Origin: an uncultured Pseudomonadota bacterium
GTDB taxonomy: Bacteria; Myxococcota_A; Polyangia; HGW-17
Direction: 5' to 3'
Assembly (NCBI GenBank): GCA_938004375.1
Contig: CALKWH010000426.1
Span: 1 to 5,914 of the forward strand
Length of the DNA stretch: 5,914 bases
Positions within the stretch are counted from its first letter, which is position 1; each line of letters begins with the position of its first letter. A model generated the notes under the pieces. The model did no database searches. It saw only the letters and a program-made list of their open reading frames with translations, and had not been told where the DNA came from. The translations under genes and the position numbers were made by a program. This document shows, in pieces, positions 4,590 through 5,914 of the stretch.

Positions 4590-5914
4590 TCAGGGGCCGA
4601 AAGAAAGCGGATACACCCGGCGCCAGGCCACCGCGGGCACGGTGGCGTCGTTCGAATCGCGGCCCTTCTCCTCGGGGAAGTGGACGAGGCCGGCCGAGAA
4701 GAGCAGGCCGCCGGCCGCGTCGGTGTCGGCGGACATATCCTCGAGGAGGAGGACGACGACGTTGTCGGTCCCGTCCGCGGTCAAAAGCGAGGGGGCCAGC
4801 GGGAACTCGTCGGGGGAGGTGTTCATCCACATGTCACGTAGGGCGCGGGTCCAGGCGCCGCGCTGCAGGAAGTCCTCGTCCGAGAGCCAGCGGCCGATCA
4901 GGCGGCCGTTGAGCCAGATGGTGGCCATCAGGTTGGCGCCCTGGAGGCGAAGCGCCACGGGGGCGCGGCGCGGCCCGGACGGCGTGACCGCCGACGTGGG
5001 GAACGCGGCGCGGTACCACAGCCGCTCGCCCTTCTGCAGGTTGAACGGCGGCCGTCGCGGCGTGAAGCCGGCCTCGTCGGCCCCCGGGAGGTGCCAGCCT
5101 GCGCGTTCGCCGCCCGAGAGGGCCTGGGCCTGCCAGCCGGTCAGATCCCGGCCGGCCAGGCGGGCGCCGCCCCACAACCCCTTGAAGGCGTCGAACCCCA
5201 AAGACGGGATCTGGGCGTTGGTGGCGATGATCCGCCCCCGGGGCCACATGAAGCTGCCGTGGCCCCAGATCTCGACGCGGAACAGGACCTCGTTGACGCC
5301 CGGGACGAGCCAGGGCCGCAGATCGGCGAACCGGTAGGCCGAGTTCCAGGCCTGGTTGTCGAGCTCGGTGCCCAGGGGGCACAGCGTGGTGACGTACTCC
5401 CCGTTGACGTAGATGCCCACTAGATCGGCGGCGTGGTCGACGACCAGCTGGCCGTTGGCCGGCGGCTCCGGCAGCGTCACCGTGGCCCGCACCCAGGCGG
5501 GTCCGTTCAGGATGCCCACGGTCTCCAGCGGCGCCGCGTCGTCCCCCAGGTCGAGCCAGGCGTCCCCCGGCCCCGGGTCCGGACAGGACCGGCCGGTGTC
5601 GTCCAGCGAGGGCAGGTCCGGCGCGGGGCCGTCGGCCGGCGCGGTCAGCACGGTGCGCCCGGCGCCGGGGTCGAACCCCTGCGCGCCGCCGCCCCAGCCA
5701 GTCTGCACGGGGGCGGCCGAGAACAGGGTCACCTCCGTCGTCCCCGGGTCCAGGGACACCCGCGTCCGCAGGTTCAGGGCGTCGTCGTTCTGCAGTTCCA
5801 GATCCGCCAGCGGCGTCATCGCGAGGTCCTGGAAGGCGGCCCGGAAGAACCACAGGCGACCGGCGTCCCGCGTCGTGAGCAGCCACAGGCGCAGCGGCCG
5901 CCCGGCGGCGGTCT
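4590..5914 (-). CDS. C-terminal part of a beta-galactosidase-like (GH35/GH2-type) protein, 5' end beyond window
   Basis: The frame is open from the right edge (first residues TAAGRPLRLWLLTTRDAGRLW) to TGA at 4592-4590, giving 440 residues. An internal ATG at 5819 is not needed as a start, because the same beta-rich sequence continues upstream of it. Two galactose-binding-like beta-sandwiches are visible. Module A (about 115-235) has WVRATVTLP, LVGIYVNGEYVTTL and LRPWLVPGVNEVLFRVEIWG. Module B (about 240-412) has LWYRAAFPT, VALRLQGANLMATIWLNGRL, IGRW and TDNVVVLLLED. The joining GLWGGARLAGRDLTGWQAQAL, WYRAAF and IWLNGRLIGRW recall the C-terminal half of GH35 beta-galactosidases (W-Y-K-x-x-F and W-V-N-G-x-x-I-G-R-Y in plant enzymes). 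No catalytic barrel or acid/nucleophile residues lie in the window, so enzyme activity and substrate cannot be judged; it could instead be a GH2 relative or a non-catalytic binding protein. Such proteins are generally exported or periplasmic glycan-degrading factors; a signal peptide would lie outside the window. Confidence 0.8.
   Translation of the reverse strand, partial: TAAGRPLRLWLLTTRDAGRLWFFRAAFQDLAMTPLADLELQNDDALNLRTRVSLDPGTTEVTLFSAAPVQTGWGGGAQGFDPGAGRTVLTAPADGPAPDLPSLDDTGRSCPDPGPGDAWLDLGDDAAPLETVGILNGPAWVRATVTLPEPPANGQLVVDHAADLVGIYVNGEYVTTLCPLGTELDNQAWNSAYRFADLRPWLVPGVNEVLFRVEIWGHGSFMWPRGRIIATNAQIPSLGFDAFKGLWGGARLAGRDLTGWQAQALSGGERAGWHLPGADEAGFTPRRPPFNLQKGERLWYRAAFPTSAVTPSGPRRAPVALRLQGANLMATIWLNGRLIGRWLSDEDFLQRGAWTRALRDMWMNTSPDEFPLAPSLLTADGTDNVVVLLLEDMSADTDAAGGLLFSAGLVHFPEEKGRDSNDATVPAVAWRRVYPLSFGP

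Noticed and set aside
4569..4592. Possible intrinsic terminator just after the beta-galactosidase-like gene (GGTCGCC…GGTGCGCC).
   Set aside because: The arms do not pair beyond two or three bases and no T-run follows on the minus strand.
4834..5886. Second minus-strand frame (350 codons) over the beta-galactosidase-like tail.
   Set aside because: Arg/Pro/Gly-rich shadow of the frame that contains the WYRAAF and IWLNGRLIGRW motifs.
80..5914. Search for a mobile element, CRISPR array, tRNA/rRNA, toxin-antitoxin or defence system.
   Set aside because: No transposase or integrase motifs, regularly spaced repeats, cloverleaf-like segments or toxin-like small genes were seen. The genes are ordinary chromosomal types.

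Overview
The window is a GC-rich piece (by eye about two thirds G+C) of a bacterial chromosome, most likely a metagenome or draft-genome contig, because its left end is untrimmed Illumina adapter. All real genes are on the minus strand, so the biological order runs from right to left. Gene content (Mfd, an alpha/beta hydrolase, an exported helical-repeat protein, a PAS-GAF sensor protein, a carbohydrate-active enzyme tail) fits a free-living, Gram-negative-type environmental bacterium. No rRNA or other marker fixes the phylum, and I do not name one.

Region by region, in transcription order: (1) 5914-4590, the C-terminal 440 residues of a large protein whose start lies beyond the right edge. 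It has two galactose-binding-like beta-sandwich modules resembling the C-terminal half of GH35/GH2 beta-galactosidases. (2) 4589-4492, a 98-base gap with a candidate sigma70 promoter, an inverted repeat over its -10 box, and a possible 20-codon leader ORF. (3) 4491-3535, a 318-residue PAS-GAF protein with no kinase or other output domain. (4) 3534-3448, an 87-base gap with a conspicuous AT-rich island (probable promoter) and a short hairpin. (5) 3447-80, three tightly packed genes, an Est30/monoacylglycerol-lipase-like alpha/beta hydrolase, an exported TPR-like protein, and mfd, joined by overlapping stop/start codons and probably one operon. (6) 79-1, not genomic: an Illumina P5 adapter read off its end into poly-A (poly-T on the + strand).

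mfd encodes the transcription-repair coupling factor. Only its N-terminal 539 residues (UvrB-like D1/D2, D3 and the RNA-polymerase-interacting domain) are present; the translocase motor and C-terminal domain are lost where genome gives way to adapter. The hydrolase and helical-repeat genes have no known functional tie to transcription-coupled repair, so the overlaps suggest shared expression rather than one pathway. I see no mobile element, CRISPR array, RNA gene or defence system. The points most worth a second look are the adapter-derived false end of Mfd, the output-less PAS-GAF gene with its unusual leader, and the tandem sugar-binding modules of the right-hand partial gene.
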